A stretch of DNA of 6,229 nucleotides. It comes from Methanosarcinales archaeon (GTDB lineage Archaea > Halobacteriota > Methanosarcinia > Methanosarcinales > Methanocomedenaceae). The notes under the pieces were generated by a model. The model was not told where the DNA came from. It made no database searches and worked only from the letters and a program-made list of their open reading frames with translations. Of the stretch, positions 1 through 6,229 are shown in pieces (the first letter of the stretch is position 1; each line of letters begins with the position of its first letter). The stretch is taken from NCBI GenBank assembly GCA_030614485.1, contig JAUWTY010000074.1, positions 1 through 6,229 of the forward strand, given 5' to 3'. Made by a program: the position numbers and the translations under genes.

Positions 1-1389
1 ATGTACGGTCTGCCTGACAGGAGCAAAGATGATATTGATGACATTATCAATGACCTTGCATCAGGTGACCAGCCCGGTGTCTTATTGTTCGACTATGATA
101 AGGTCGGTGAACTGGCTCCAAAACTTGTCATGAAGATGGCACCGATACGCAAAGAAAAAGGTATTACTGCCCTGCCCAGTGATGATGAGTTCAAAAAACT
201 TGCATCAAGCTGCACCCAGTGCGGTGCATGTGTGATAAGCTGCCCACAGGGACTTGAAATTGATAAAGCAATGGAGGCCGCAGCAGGAGGCGACCTGACA
301 CTGTTCGAGGAATTGCATGATAAATGTATAGGCTGCGGACGGTGCGAATTTGAATGTCCCAAGGACATTCCAGTACTAAATGTGATAGAAAAAGCTTCCC
401 AGAGGGTCATCCGTGAAGAGAAAGGAAAGCTCAGAACCGGCCGGGGCCAGGTAGGGGACCCAGAGATAAGGGAAGAAGGTGTCAACCTTGTGATGGGAAC
501 CACTCCCGGTATAGTAGCCATCATTGGCTGCCCTAATTATCCGGACGGCAGCCGTGATGTATATGAGGTTGCCGAGGAGATGCTGCAGCGGAATTATATC
601 GTTGTTACATCAGGCTGCAGTGCCATGGATATTGGCATGTTCAAAGATGACGAAGGTAAGACCTTGTATGAGCGATATGGAGGAGGTTTCCTCAAAGGCA
701 ACCTGCTAAATACCGGTTCATGTGTTTCAAACGCCCACATAACAGCCACCACTATCAAGGTAGCTGCCATATTTGCCGGGCGTGATATTAGCGGCAACTT
801 TGAAGAGATTGCAGATTATGTAATGAACAGGATAGGTGCCGTGGGTCTGGCATGGGGTGGATTTACCCAGAAGGCACTTTCCATCGGTACGGGCTGTAAC
901 CGTCTTGGTATACCTGTAGTGTTGGGACCTCACGGACCTAAATACAGGCGGGCATACCCGGGCAAGGCTTATGATAAGGATAAGTGGAACATATTGGATG
1001 CAAGGGACGGTTCAGTGCATAATGTCGAACCTGCACCCGAACATCTGTTGATATCAGCTGAAAATAAAGCAGAGCTCATGCCCTTGCTGGCTAAACTTTG
1101 CTTCAGGCCGGGTGACAATAACCTTGGACGTATGATCAAGCTGACCCATTACATCGAACTGAGCGAGAAGTACCTGGGCGTACTGCCTGATGACTGGCAC
1201 ATTTATGTGAGAAGTGAAACTGACCTGCCCCTGGCAAAGAGGGAGAAGCTGCTCAAGATACTGGAAGAAGAACATGGATGGAAGATCGACTGGAACAAAA
1301 AGAAGATTCTTGAAGGTCCTGCCAGGAAGGTTGATATATCCTTCCAGCCCACAAATGTACCCAGGCTGTGCAAGGGGGCGAGCGAATAA
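1..1389 (+). CDS. cdhA: ACDS/CODH alpha subunit CdhA, C-terminal 462 residues (5' end outside window)
   Basis: This is the C-terminal part of the Ni-Fe-S carbon monoxide dehydrogenase subunit of archaeal ACDS, which interconverts CO2 and CO with ferredoxin (EC 1.2.7.4). Two ferredoxin-type 4Fe-4S motifs are visible, [12 protein letters not shown] (window residues 71-82) and [12 protein letters not shown] (109-120). Their presence separates the archaeal alpha subunit from the bacterial enzyme. Three C-cluster cysteines can be matched to the family motifs: GCPNYP (C177), TSGCSA (C206) and GSCVSN (C241). K291 in QKALSIG matches the family's catalytic lysine (SEKAVAIG in bacterial CODH). Relatives are about 780-810 residues, so some 320-345 residues are missing, including the B- and D-cluster ligands and the first C-cluster ligands. 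The ATG at base 1 is an internal methionine, not the start. The stop TAA shares one base with the cdhB start. Identification is firm. Confidence 0.97.
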   Translation: MYGLPDRSKDDIDDIINDLASGDQPGVLLFDYDKVGELAPKLVMKMAPIRKEKGITALPSDDEFKKLASSCTQCGACVISCPQGLEIDKAMEAAAGGDLTLFEELHDKCIGCGRCEFECPKDIPVLNVIEKASQRVIREEKGKLRTGRGQVGDPEIREEGVNLVMGTTPGIVAIIGCPNYPDGSRDVYEVAEEMLQRNYIVVTSGCSAMDIGMFKDDEGKTLYERYGGGFLKGNLLNTGSCVSNAHITATTIKVAAIFAGRDISGNFEEIADYVMNRIGAVGLAWGGFTQKALSIGTGCNRLGIPVVLGPHGPKYRRAYPGKAYDKDKWNILDARDGSVHNVEPAPEHLLISAENKAELMPLLAKLCFRPGDNNLGRMIKLTHYIELSEKYLGVLPDDWHIYVRSETDLPLAKREKLLKILEEEHGWKIDWNKKKILEGPARKVDISFQPTNVPRLCKGASE

Positions 1390-1919
1390 TGGCAGCAAAA
1401 GAACTGGATACCACCAAAAATGCAGTACCCTTTGACAAGGCTAATATTCCCGGACCAAAGATGGCAAAAGCCGTTAAAGCAGAAGTGGCAGGTAAGTTAA
1501 TTTCAAAGGCAAAGCGTCCGCTGCTCATCGTAGGGACAGCAGGTGGTGATGATGGTGTTATTGAAATTGTCAAGACCATGGCTGAAAAAGGCATCCCTGT
1601 GGCTGCCACAGGAAGTAGCTTGAAACGGTTGAAAGAAGAAGGCATTGATGCCAAATACGTGAACCTGCACGCATTGGTCTCATACCTGCAAGACACTGAC
1701 TGGAAAGGATTTGATGGTAAAGGTGGCTATGATACAACCATATTCCTCGGGCATACGTACTACTATGCCAGCCAGTTGATATCTACCTTGAAGAATTTTA
1801 CAAAAATCAAGGTAATCTCTATTGACAGGCACTATCATCCAAATGCCCAACAATCTTTCGGCAACCTTAAACCGGACGATTTTTTAAAGGCACTGGACAT
1901 AGTTGTAGCACAATTATAA
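1389..1919 (+). CDS. cdhB: ACDS epsilon subunit CdhB
   Basis: This encodes the 176-residue epsilon subunit, which binds the CdhA dimer to form the alpha2-epsilon2 CODH component. The family has a Rossmann-like (DHS-type) fold. Its role is not fully settled, and electron transfer to or from flavin has been proposed. Visible family features are the first beta strand and glycine turn RPLLIVGTAGG (43-53), the segment FLGHTYYYASQ (119-129) and SIDRHYHPNAQQSFGNL (144-160) near the C-terminus. The length fits the usual figure of about 170. The start at ATG 1389 gives a TAATG overlap with the cdhA stop, typical of translational coupling, with a weak G-rich ribosome site (GGGGGCGAG, 1374-1382). An in-frame GTG at 1368 would add seven residues inside cdhA and is less likely. 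No cofactor-binding cysteine motif is seen, as expected for this subunit. Confidence 0.95.
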   Translation: MAAKELDTTKNAVPFDKANIPGPKMAKAVKAEVAGKLISKAKRPLLIVGTAGGDDGVIEIVKTMAEKGIPVAATGSSLKRLKEEGIDAKYVNLHALVSYLQDTDWKGFDGKGGYDTTIFLGHTYYYASQLISTLKNFTKIKVISIDRHYHPNAQQSFGNLKPDDFLKALDIVVAQL

Positions 1920-1969
1920 TAAATTGCAATGAATTGCTGGCAAGAATGATCTACTATATACAAAAAATC

Positions 1970-1975
1970 GTGAGG
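1970..1975 (+). promoter_or_regulatory. Ribosome-binding site of cdhC
   Basis: GTGAGG lies seven bases before the cdhC ATG and pairs with the archaeal 16S 3' end. It sits in the 63-base gap between cdhB and cdhC, so cdhC is initiated independently rather than by stop/start overlap. The rest of the gap is A+T-rich and shows no convincing terminator. Confidence 0.7.
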
Positions 1976-1982
1976 ATATACA

Positions 1983-3392
1983 ATGGCAGATGAATTCCCG
2001 TTTGAGATATCCCCTATGTTCGAAGGGGAAAGAGTCCGTAAGGATGATATGTATGTTGAAATGGCTGGTCCGAAATCTAAAGGGTTCGAACTGGTAAATG
2101 CTGTGGAACTGGACGAGATAGAGGACGGTAAATTCACACTTATCGGCCCCGACCTCTCTGAAATGGAAGAGGGCGGACGTTATCCACTGGCTATGATATA
2201 CCGCATTGCAGGAGAACTGGTTGAACCTGACCTTGAGGCGATTGTTGAGAGGCGGAATCATGATTTCCAGAATTACATCCAGGGTCTCATGCACCTGAAC
2301 CAGCGGTATGATGTATGGATCCGGATCAATAAGGATGCCATTGCAAAAGGTCTTAATTCTTTAGAACATGTTGCAAAGGCTTCCATGATGCTCTTCAAGA
2401 ATGAACTGACGTTTATTGAGAAGATAGAGGCCATATACATCACTGACCTGGAAAAGGTAGAAGAAGAACTGGCAAAAGCAATGGAAATATATGCTGCCAG
2501 GGACGAACGGACACGCAACCTGCACGATGAAGACGTAGAAGAGTTTTACGGTTGTTCCCTGTGCCAGAGTTTTGCACCCACCAGTGTATGTGTGATTACC
2601 CCTGACCGTATTGCATTATGCGGAGCCATCAACTGGTTTGATGGGCGGGCGGCTGCAAAGGTGGACCCCGAAGGGCCGCAGTTCGCTATCAAGAAGGGTG
2701 AATGCCTGGATGAGTTAAGTGGGGAATATTCCGGTGTCAATGAAGTCGCCCAGAAACTCTCTGGCGGCGAGTATAACAGGATAAAGATACACAGTTTCTT
2801 TGAGTTCCCACACACTTCATGCGGCTGCTTTGAAGTCGTCGGATTCTTCATACCGGAAGTGGATGGTATTGGTTGGGTTGACAGGGACTTTACCGGGAAT
2901 GCTCCTAACGGACTGGCATTTAGTACCATGGCTGGCCAGACTGGCGGTGGTAAGCAGGTTATGGGATTCCTTGGTGTAGGTATCAATTATTTCCGTTCAC
3001 CCAAGTTCATACAGTCGGACGGCGGTTGGAACCGGGTGGTCTGGATGCCAAAGCATCTCAAGGACAAAGTGCTTGAAGATATCCCGGCAGATATTGTGGA
3101 CAAGGTGGCTACTGAAGAAGATGCCCAGGATATTGATACGCTCAAGAAGTTCCTTACTGAAAAAGGACATCCTATCGTTGAGAGATGGAGCACTGAGGAA
3201 GAAGAACCTGCTGAAGATGAGTCAGTAGCTGAGACCCGTGCTATCGGTATGCCCCAGGTCGGCATGCCTGCATTTGACCCGTCAATGCTGCAAAACCTTC
3301 CACCAATGACCGGTGGCGGCGGCGGTGTGAAGATAACCCTGAAAAATGCAAAGATCTCTATTGATAAGATTATACTGAGCAATAAGGAATAA
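1983..3392 (+). CDS. cdhC: ACDS beta subunit CdhC, acetyl-CoA synthase (A-cluster protein)
   Basis: This 469-residue protein carries the A-cluster, a 4Fe-4S cubane bridged to a two-nickel site, where CO, a methyl group and CoA are condensed or cleaved (EC 2.3.1.169). The cubane cysteines fit the family spacing: C191 and C194 in YGCSLCQSFAPT, then C203 and C213. The distal-nickel Cys-Gly-Cys is C280-G-C282 in HTSCGCFEV. C194 would bridge cubane and proximal nickel. F197 matches the phenylalanine beside the proximal nickel in bacterial ACS (F512 in Moorella thermoacetica). The protein lacks the large N-terminal CODH-contacting domain of bacterial AcsB, as in other archaeal versions. Residues 404-447 form an acidic, then Met/Pro/Gly-rich linker ending in five glycines, followed by a short tail VKITLKNAKISIDK that resembles the family's conserved C-terminus. 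All catalytic ligands are intact, so it should be active. Confidence 0.98.
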   Translation: MADEFPFEISPMFEGERVRKDDMYVEMAGPKSKGFELVNAVELDEIEDGKFTLIGPDLSEMEEGGRYPLAMIYRIAGELVEPDLEAIVERRNHDFQNYIQGLMHLNQRYDVWIRINKDAIAKGLNSLEHVAKASMMLFKNELTFIEKIEAIYITDLEKVEEELAKAMEIYAARDERTRNLHDEDVEEFYGCSLCQSFAPTSVCVITPDRIALCGAINWFDGRAAAKVDPEGPQFAIKKGECLDELSGEYSGVNEVAQKLSGGEYNRIKIHSFFEFPHTSCGCFEVVGFFIPEVDGIGWVDRDFTGNAPNGLAFSTMAGQTGGGKQVMGFLGVGINYFRSPKFIQSDGGWNRVVWMPKHLKDKVLEDIPADIVDKVATEEDAQDIDTLKKFLTEKGHPIVERWSTEEEEPAEDESVAETRAIGMPQVGMPAFDPSMLQNLPPMTGGGGGVKITLKNAKISIDKIILSNKE

Positions 3393-3398
3393 TTGTTT

Positions 3399-3403
3399 GA
3401 GGT
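3399..3403 (+). promoter_or_regulatory. Ribosome-binding site that fixes the TTG start of the cooC-like gene
   Basis: GAGGT stands five bases before TTG 3409. An in-frame TAA at 3403-3405 overlaps the last base of this site, so translation in this frame cannot begin upstream. The first in-frame ATG (codon 20) lies beyond the P-loop and would destroy the ATPase, so the TTG is the start. Confidence 0.8.
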
Positions 3404-3408
3404 AAAGA

Positions 3409-4158
3409 TTGAAAGTTATTGCGATTACCGGTAAAGGGGGTACTGGCAAGACTGCTGTGACTGCCATGTTTATCCGTTCACTTGTGAATAGGGATAAGAC
3501 CATTCTTGCCATTGATGCTGACCCTGACACGAACCTGCCAGAGGTTCTGGGTGATGAGGTAGAGGAAACTGTGGGCGACCAGCGCGAGTTTTTGATGGAA
3601 GAAAGGGACAATCTACCGCCGGATACTGATAAAGAACGGTTGCTGGAATCTAAAATATACAGTGTACTTGCCGAACAGCATGGATATGACCTTTTGGTAA
3701 TGGGCCGGCCTGAAGGGACTGGATGTTACTGTTTTGCCAATAATATGCTGCGCAGTATCATGGACAGGATAGTGAAGAATTATGACCTGACCATTATTGA
3801 TACTGCTGCCGGCCTGGAACATCTGAGCCGGGGCATTATCAGGGACGTGGACGAACTTGTGGTGGTAACCGATGGTTCAAGGCGGGGTCTCATGACTGCT
3901 GAGCGGATACGGGACCTTGTGAAGGAACTGGACCTGAAGATAAGGAAGATGCATGTGATACTCAATATGGTGACACCGCAAAACCGTGAGCGTCTTAATG
4001 AATATGCGCAGGAGCTGGGACTGGAGGTTGCGGGTATGGTACCATTTGACGAGGAAATTGCCCAATTCGACCTGGATGGCAGGCCTCTGATTGAACTGCC
4101 TGATACATCGTCTGCGGCGGTTGAGATGGAAAACATTATAATGAAATTAGGAATTTAA
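3409..4158 (+). CDS. cooC: CooC-type nickel-insertion ATPase of the cdh operon
   Basis: This is a 249-residue MinD/SIMIBI-class P-loop ATPase of the CooC/AcsF family, which matures nickel sites in CODH and acetyl-CoA synthase. The deviant Walker A motif GKGGTGKT is at residues 8-15, with the signature lysine K9 as well as K14. DADPD at 36-40 and IIDTAAGLEH at 129-138 are the switch regions that sense nucleotide. The pair C106-Y-C108 matches the CxC motif through which CooC dimers bind nickel. The start is TTG, fixed by an in-frame stop at 3403 and a good ribosome site. The gene lies 16 bases after cdhC and 55 bases before the cdhD duplication. This matches its known place between cdhC and cdhD in Methanosarcinales. 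Whether it serves the C-cluster of CdhA, the A-cluster of CdhC or both cannot be told from sequence. Confidence 0.93.
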   Translation: MKVIAITGKGGTGKTAVTAMFIRSLVNRDKTILAIDADPDTNLPEVLGDEVEETVGDQREFLMEERDNLPPDTDKERLLESKIYSVLAEQHGYDLLVMGRPEGTGCYCFANNMLRSIMDRIVKNYDLTIIDTAAGLEHLSRGIIRDVDELVVVTDGSRRGLMTAERIRDLVKELDLKIRKMHVILNMVTPQNRERLNEYAQELGLEVAGMVPFDEEIAQFDLDGRPLIELPDTSSAAVEMENIIMKLGI

Positions 4159-4187
4159 CAAAACAGATTTTCAATAATAAATGAAGT

Positions 4188-4411
4188 ATGCAATGAAATA
4201 AGGTGGAATCACTATGTCAAAAAAGATCAAATTATCTGAACTGGGCAGCCTGTTCAATGGTATGGACGTGGAAGCCCTTGAAGGTGTAACCATTGAAGGC
4301 GACATTGACCTGGAGATGGATGCAAGTGGCGGGCTCAATCCACAACTGGCATATGCGTTGGGACATGAAACAGCCCGGATAGCCCGGCACTTGACAAACA
4401 TATCACAGTTC
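4188..4411 (+). repeat. Direct tandem repeat, copy 1 (leader plus 5' end of cdhD)
   Basis: This 224-base unit is repeated immediately downstream at 4412-4635. It covers 25-26 bases of untranslated leader, the ribosome-binding site, the start codon and 66 codons. By hand alignment there are 16 mismatches in 224 bases (about 93% identity) and no gaps. One mismatch is in the leader and two are in the first 47 codons. The remaining 13 fall in codons 48-66. Upstream of 4188 the two flanks stop matching, so the left border is fairly sharp. The unit length is not a multiple of three, so the two reading frames are out of phase. Confidence 0.95.
4200..4206 (+). promoter_or_regulatory. Ribosome-binding site of the duplicated cdhD fragment
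   Basis: AAGGTGG stands seven bases before ATG 4214. It is identical, spacer included, to the site in front of intact cdhD at 4424-4430, so ribosomes should recognise both starts about equally unless RNA structure intervenes. Confidence 0.7.
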
Positions 4412-4420
4412 ATGCGATGA
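4214..4420 (+). CDS. Truncated duplicate of the CdhD N-terminus (68 aa)
   Basis: The 68-codon ORF repeats the first 66 residues of CdhD and then stops. It differs from CdhD at G16/D, A48/M, R55/Q, R58/Q, T61/I, Q65/R and F66/L, and there are six silent differences. Residues 67-68 (Met-Arg) and the TGA come from the leader of the second repeat copy. It lacks the whole TIM-barrel corrinoid domain, so it cannot carry a methyl group. The ORF is open over its full length and has the same ribosome site as cdhD. Its stop is 17 bases before the cdhD ATG, so translation is plausible and could be coupled to cdhD. The retained part is a lysine-rich start, an acidic stretch (residues 18-36) and a predicted helix (about 43-66). 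It could be a non-functional duplication remnant, a small protein that binds CdhD's partners, or a translational leader. Function is unknown. Confidence 0.6.
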   Translation: MSKKIKLSELGSLFNGMDVEALEGVTIEGDIDLEMDASGGLNPQLAYALGHETARIARHLTNISQFMR

Positions 4421-4635
4421 AATAAGGTGGAATCACTATGTCAAAAAAGATCAAATTATCTGAACTGGGCAGCCTGTTCAATGATATGGACGTGGAAGCC
4501 CTTGAAGGTGTAACCATTGAAGGCGACATTGACCTGGAGATGGATGCCAGTGGCGGGCTCAATCCACAACTGGCATATATGCTGGGACATGAAACTGCGC
4601 AGATTGCCCAGCACCTGATAAACATATCACGATTA
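4412..4635 (+). repeat. Direct tandem repeat, copy 2 (leader and 5' end of intact cdhD)
   Basis: This is the second copy of the 224-base unit, abutting the first at 4411/4412. It supplies the TGA that ends the upstream small ORF (4418-4420) and the working leader and first 66 codons of cdhD. After 4635 the sequence continues into unique cdhD sequence. Confidence 0.95.
4424..4430 (+). promoter_or_regulatory. Ribosome-binding site of cdhD
   Basis: AAGGTGG lies seven bases before ATG 4438 and just after the stop of the 68-codon ORF (4418-4420). A ribosome ending on that ORF would therefore release close to this site, which allows reinitiation or coupling. Confidence 0.75.
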
Positions 4636-5742
4636 TTGGGTTATCCTGTGGACCAGTTGTTCGGCTCAATGGCCCAGGCGGCAGTTCCCGGTGTTGCCAG
4701 ACCACAGGAACTGTTGAGGTCTAAATTTGAAGTGGCCAGGATGGATGAGTGGAAGAACCCTATCCAGGAAGTTGTCCTGGGCGCAACATCAGCAGATGGC
4801 GGAAGCAGGGGAAGAACTATCACCCTGGGAGGGGAGAATGCGCTGCCTTATTATTTTGATAGTCCAATGCCTCACCGCAATTACGTTACCATGGATGTTT
4901 TTGATATGCCCATTGGGATGGCAAAGGCTGTCAAGGTCAATTATGAAGATGTAATTGAAAGTCCGGCCGAATGGGCCAAAAAGGTGGTCAAGGACTTCAA
5001 TGCAGACATGGTGACCATTCACCTAATCAGTACAGACCCGAACATCAAGGATACATCAGCCAAAGAGGCTGCTGAGACCGTTGCCGACGTACTACAGGCA
5101 GTGGATGTACCCATAGTTATAGGCGGCAGCGGCAATCCTGACAAGGACCCTGAGGTTCTGGAAAAGGCGGCCGAAGTGGCTGAAGGTGAACGGGTACTGC
5201 TGGCCAGTGCCAGTTTGAACCTGGACTATGAGCGCATTGCAAAAGCTGCAAACCAGTACGGTCATGTAGTGCTGTCATGGACACAGCTTGAAATTAATGC
5301 ACAAAAGGAACTTAATCGCAAACTCATGAAGCAGTGTGATGTCAAACGTGAGGATATTATCATGGACCCGACCACTGCGGCACTGGGATACGGCCTGGAT
5401 TATGCTTATTCCAATATGGAACGCATCCGCTTGGCAGGGCTTAACGGGGATGAAGAACTGTCCTTCCCGATGAGTAGCGGGACCACTAATGCCTGGGGTG
5501 CCAGGGAATCCTGGATGGTCAAGTCGCCCCTGAAAGAGGACAGCGACTGGGGACCCAGGGAATATAGGGGTCCCATATGGGAGATTGTGACCGGACTGGC
5601 CCTTGCACTTGCAGGGAATGACCTGTTCATGATGATGCATCCTGGTTCTGTGGCTGTGCTAAAAGAGATTACCCAGAGTCTGCACGGTTCTCTTGAAAGG
5701 GATGCAGTGGATATATCCAACTGGGTCACGGCGGAGGTGTGA
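4438..5742 (+). CDS. cdhD: ACDS delta subunit CdhD, corrinoid Fe-S protein small subunit
   Basis: This 434-residue TIM-barrel subunit pairs with CdhE (gamma) to form the corrinoid iron-sulfur protein. That complex transfers the methyl group between tetrahydro(methano/sarcina)pterin and the A-cluster of CdhC (EC 2.1.1.245). Family stretches visible are [20 protein letters not shown] (113-132), [20 protein letters not shown] (225-244), [20 protein letters not shown] (309-328) and [14 protein letters not shown] (346-359). The first 70 or so residues form the N-terminal extension typical of archaeal CdhD, and it is this part that is duplicated upstream. Length is normal for the family. The start at ATG 4438 has a ribosome site seven bases away, and its first residues ([10 protein letters not shown]) resemble the usual CdhD start. 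The TGA stop is two bases before cdhE, and the cdhE ribosome site lies inside the last codons of cdhD. The gene appears intact. Confidence 0.97.
   Translation: MSKKIKLSELGSLFNDMDVEALEGVTIEGDIDLEMDASGGLNPQLAYMLGHETAQIAQHLINISRLLGYPVDQLFGSMAQAAVPGVARPQELLRSKFEVARMDEWKNPIQEVVLGATSADGGSRGRTITLGGENALPYYFDSPMPHRNYVTMDVFDMPIGMAKAVKVNYEDVIESPAEWAKKVVKDFNADMVTIHLISTDPNIKDTSAKEAAETVADVLQAVDVPIVIGGSGNPDKDPEVLEKAAEVAEGERVLLASASLNLDYERIAKAANQYGHVVLSWTQLEINAQKELNRKLMKQCDVKREDIIMDPTTAALGYGLDYAYSNMERIRLAGLNGDEELSFPMSSGTTNAWGARESWMVKSPLKEDSDWGPREYRGPIWEIVTGLALALAGNDLFMMMHPGSVAVLKEITQSLHGSLERDAVDISNWVTAEV
5733..5739 (+). promoter_or_regulatory. Strong ribosome-binding site of cdhE inside the end of cdhD
   Basis: GGAGGTG is a full match to the archaeal anti-Shine-Dalgarno core and stands five bases before ATG 5745. 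It is the strongest such site in the window and lies within the last codons of cdhD. Together with the two-base gap this points to coupled, near-equal synthesis of the two corrinoid-protein subunits. Confidence 0.85.
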
Positions 5743-5744
5743 TA

Positions 5745-6229
5745 ATGAAAATTAACAGCCCTCTTGAAGTTTACAAGTACCTGCCCCAGACCAATTGTGG
5801 TGAGTGCGGCGAGGCTACATGTATGGCATTTGGTTCCCATGTCATTGACCGTTCATTGAAACTTGAGGATTGTACACCATTGCTTGAGGACAAGTACAAG
5901 AAAAAGTACTTAGAACTCAGTGAACTGATGGCTCCTGAAATTAGGGAGGTAACTATCGGTGTAGGTGAGCAAGCCGCGACCGTGGGCGGCGATGATGTGT
6001 TGTACCGGCATCAATTGACATTCTTTGACCAACCAGCATTTGCCCTTGATGTTTGGGATACCATGCCAGAGGCTGAACTGGTGGAAAGGGTTACTTTTAT
6101 CAGGGATTTCAAGAAATTCTATGTGGGACGGTTTTTGAGACTGGACATGATTGCGGTGCGTTCTACTTCGGGCGACCCGGGCAAGTTCAGGGACGCGGTC
6201 TCAAAAGTGATGGAGAATACAGAACTACC
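5745..6229 (+). CDS. cdhE: ACDS gamma subunit CdhE, corrinoid Fe-S protein large subunit, N-terminal 161 residues (3' end outside window)
   Basis: Translation from ATG 5745 stays open to the window edge and begins MKINSPLEVYKYLPQTNCGE. This is the N-terminus of the large corrinoid iron-sulfur subunit, partner of CdhD in methyl transfer. The cysteines C18, C21, C26 and C43 form the CxxC-x4-C-x16-C motif that binds the low-potential 4Fe-4S cluster used to reactivate cobalt to Co(I). After a short linker the TIM-barrel domain starts, with the family-like segment VLYRHQLTFF at residues 85-94. Relatives are about 450-470 residues, so roughly two thirds, including the C-terminal cobamide-binding domain, lies beyond the window. 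The gene follows cdhD by two bases and has a near-perfect ribosome site, so the start is secure. No frameshift or in-frame TAG was seen in the visible part. Confidence 0.95.
   Translation, partial: MKINSPLEVYKYLPQTNCGECGEATCMAFGSHVIDRSLKLEDCTPLLEDKYKKKYLELSELMAPEIREVTIGVGEQAATVGGDDVLYRHQLTFFDQPAFALDVWDTMPEAELVERVTFIRDFKKFYVGRFLRLDMIAVRSTSGDPGKFRDAVSKVMENTEL

Noticed and set aside
1..3. ATG at the first base as a gene start
   Set aside because: The translated sequence begins in the middle of CdhA, with no ribosome site visible and about 330 residues of the family missing. The methionine is internal.
1253..1696. Antisense ORF of 147 codons across the cdhA/cdhB junction, and similar long antisense ORFs within cdhC, cooC and cdhD
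   Set aside because: They lie opposite well-supported coding genes, their translations are low-complexity Ser/Pro/Leu-rich shadows of those codons, and none shows a recognisable domain.
1905..1942. Short inverted and direct repeats (CAATT/AATTG, AATTGC) after cdhB as a terminator or regulatory hairpin
   Set aside because: The stems are about five A/T-rich pairs and no U-tract follows. The operon must continue into cdhC, so there is no support for a terminator.
1951..1960. TATA-like sequence (CTACTATATA) upstream of cdhC as a promoter
   Set aside because: An archaeal TATA box here would place transcription start almost at the cdhC ATG and exclude its ribosome site at 1970-1975. There is also no clear BRE. 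It more likely reflects A+T-rich spacer.
4159..4187. Possible promoter or terminator in the A+T-rich gap after the cooC-like gene
   Set aside because: No convincing TATA/BRE pair, hairpin or U-tract could be made out in these few bases. The gap is plain spacer as far as can be seen.
4188..4201. Overlapping two-codon ORFs (ATG-CAA-TGA and ATG-AAA-TAA) in the leader before the first repeat copy
   Set aside because: Such minimal ORFs arise often by chance in A+T-rich leaders and have no ribosome site of their own. They are kept only as part of the description of the stop position in the second copy.
4214..5742. Programmed frameshift or readthrough joining the 68-codon ORF to cdhD
   Set aside because: The intact cdhD has its own complete start and ribosome site, the frames differ, and no slippery sequence with downstream structure was recognised. 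A fusion would only repeat the N-terminal segment.

Overview
The window is a stretch of an archaeal acetyl-CoA decarbonylase/synthase (ACDS, CODH/ACS) operon, read entirely on the + strand. The order is cdhA (3' part), cdhB, cdhC, a cooC-type nickel ATPase gene, cdhD and cdhE (5' part). An archaeal source is shown by the ferredoxin-type double 4Fe-4S domain inside CdhA, a separate epsilon subunit (CdhB), a CdhC without the bacterial N-terminal CODH-binding domain, and the split corrinoid protein CdhD/CdhE. This gene order is the one known from Methanosarcinales, so a methanogen or an anaerobic methanotroph (ANME-2-like) of that group is the best guess. The sequence alone does not settle which.

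Layout: cdhA runs in from the left edge and ends at 1389, sharing one base with the cdhB start (1389-1919). A 63-base gap with a Shine-Dalgarno site leads to cdhC (1983-3392). After 16 bases comes the cooC-like gene (3409-4158), which must start at TTG because an in-frame stop lies just upstream. After a 55-base gap there is an imperfect 224-base tandem duplication (4188-4411 and 4412-4635). The first copy carries a ribosome-binding site and a 68-codon ORF that repeats the N-terminus of CdhD and is then cut off. The second copy begins the intact cdhD (4438-5742). cdhE starts two bases after the cdhD stop and runs off the right edge.

How the genes work together: CdhA and CdhB form the CO dehydrogenase part, which interconverts CO2 and CO at the Ni-Fe-S C-cluster. 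CdhC holds the A-cluster, where CO, a methyl group and CoA are joined into, or split from, acetyl-CoA. CdhD and CdhE form the corrinoid iron-sulfur protein that moves the methyl group between tetrahydro(methano/sarcina)pterin and CdhC. The CooC-like ATPase probably supplies nickel to the CODH and/or A-cluster site. All visible catalytic cysteines are present, so the operon looks functional.

The one clearly unusual element is the duplicated cdhD 5' end. It has its own copy of the translation signal, a stop supplied by the leader of the second copy, and uneven divergence between the copies. The rest is a well-known pathway. No RNA genes, CRISPR arrays, insertion sequences or convincing terminators were seen.
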